From: CALJFL01 sp036961205
GTDB lineage: Bacteria > Pseudomonadota > Gammaproteobacteria > Pseudomonadales > Halieaceae
Direction of reading: 5' to 3'
DNA length: 64,000 nucleotides
Assembly (NCBI GenBank): GCA_036961205.1
Contig: JBALVI010000005.1
Coordinates: forward strand, 330,183-394,182
The translations under genes were made by a program, and so were the position numbers. Below the pieces are notes generated by a model. It had not been told where the DNA came from, ran no database searches, and saw only the letters and a list, made by a program, of their open reading frames with translations. This document shows, in pieces, positions 63,576 through 64,000 of the stretch; positions within the stretch are counted from its first letter, which is position 1, and the number at the start of each line of letters is the position of its first letter.

Positions 63576-64000
63576 TAGTACGCCATTATTTGGTTATATA
63601 TACTGCATAATAGCAAGTGGGCTGAATCAGATCTTACTTTTTATACCTTTTCAGAGGCATTCACAGCCCCCTTGCCCACTCGTCTTGTCATTCGTGCAAC
63701 TCGAACAACAAGACCGAAGGTATCGGCAAGTTAACTTTTAAGCTGCGCCAAAATCAGGCCTCTTCAATCACGCAACTGCCCTGCTCCATTCTGCGAACGC
63801 ACTCACCCTGAGGTCACGGTAATGCTGCGCACCGACCCTGTGCCTCCCAAAGTTGAATAGATTTGATAAATCTGCATAGGCACCCAACAATTTTTATTAG
63901 CCTCTTGCGTCAGCTTTAGACTGCATACGTACTGCAAATAGGTACACCACCGACAGAGTTATTACAACACAATCCATTGCTATTGCGGATGCGGCTTTAC
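63576..64000. other. Window end without a supported gene
   Basis: It contains an R2 end motif on the minus strand (63719-63738). A minus-strand open stretch of about 40 codons at 63760-63885 includes NFGRHRVGAQHYRDLRVSAF, but it has a stop upstream and no start. It may be the tail of a decayed gene; I do not name it. Confidence 0.35.
63719..63738 (-). repeat. Short dispersed motif (family R2 end)
   Basis: The minus strand reads AAAGTTAACTTGCCGATACC, the best match to the consensus in this window. Confidence 0.45.

Noticed and set aside
1..64000. CRISPR array or phage genes
   Set aside because: No regularly spaced repeats, cas genes or phage structural, integrase or lysis genes were seen.

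Overview
The window looks like chromosomal DNA of a marine gammaproteobacterium, with Halieaceae/Cellvibrionales-like as an inference from gene content only. Supporting features are PQQ-dependent dehydrogenases, CoA-transferase and acyl-CoA ligase genes, a CadC-like regulator with a repeat-rich C-terminal region, choline-to-betaine genes, YceH and a histone-H1-like lysine/alanine-rich protein. No rRNA, CRISPR array, replication origin or intact insertion sequence was seen.

Region by region. (1) 0-5 kb: a LysR regulator divergent from a four-gene catabolic operon (DapA-family aldolase/deaminase, DAO-type FAD oxidase, small [2Fe-2S] protein, FAD/BFD subunit) that resembles bacterial hydroxyproline or opine dehydrogenase systems. 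(2) 5-12 kb: a VOC protein, two exported proteins, then an isochorismatase-like hydrolase with two paralogous PuuE-like polysaccharide-deacetylase proteins and a convergent class III CoA-transferase. (3) 12-23.5 kb: membrane reductase, NmrA-like protein, YceH, a hydrolase-OsmC fusion, a PQQ dehydrogenase lipoprotein, an AMP-dependent acyl-CoA ligase, a decayed sugar dehydrogenase, a transporter and an exported MDR reductase. (4) 23.5-30 kb: two phospholipase-D-family lipoproteins, an exported endonuclease/phosphatase-family protein and an outer-membrane protein, followed by decayed gene ends. (5) 30-37.5 kb: mostly conserved small and housekeeping-type genes (H1-like, DUF3365 haem protein, YaiI/YqxD, TrmH-like methyltransferase, U32 peptidase, GST). 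(6) 37.3-42 kb: betB-betA-BCCT transporter. (7) 42-50 kb: EamA exporter, decayed patatin barrel, DM13 protein, SDR, decayed di-haem peroxidase, CadC-like regulator, ABA4-like membrane protein.

(8) 50-61 kb is the accessory island and the most interesting part. It holds two different exported caspase-like peptidases, an exported protein that joins an acyl-carrier-like domain to an alpha/beta hydrolase, and two exported proteins sharing an unrecognised cysteine module with four cysteines exactly ten residues apart. A ParDE toxin-antitoxin pair and an exported metallo-beta-lactamase-fold hydrolase follow. The island is bracketed by fragments of IS91-type transposase genes (about 50.7 kb on + and 60.6-60.8 kb on -) and contains three copies of an unassigned dispersed repeat. 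I infer that it arrived by IS91-type transposition and that the caspase/ACP-hydrolase/cysteine-module proteins form an envelope-located system.

(9) 61-64 kb: a phytanoyl-CoA-dioxygenase-family protein, a damaged tRNA-Arg, a truncated DksA/TraR gene and a Rieske oxygenase alpha subunit.

A second theme is gene decay. At least seven gene remnants are recognisable, two with apparent in-frame internal deletions. A second dispersed repeat family (ending in a GTTAA-TTGGC-GTACC-like motif) sits exactly at the broken end of two of them.
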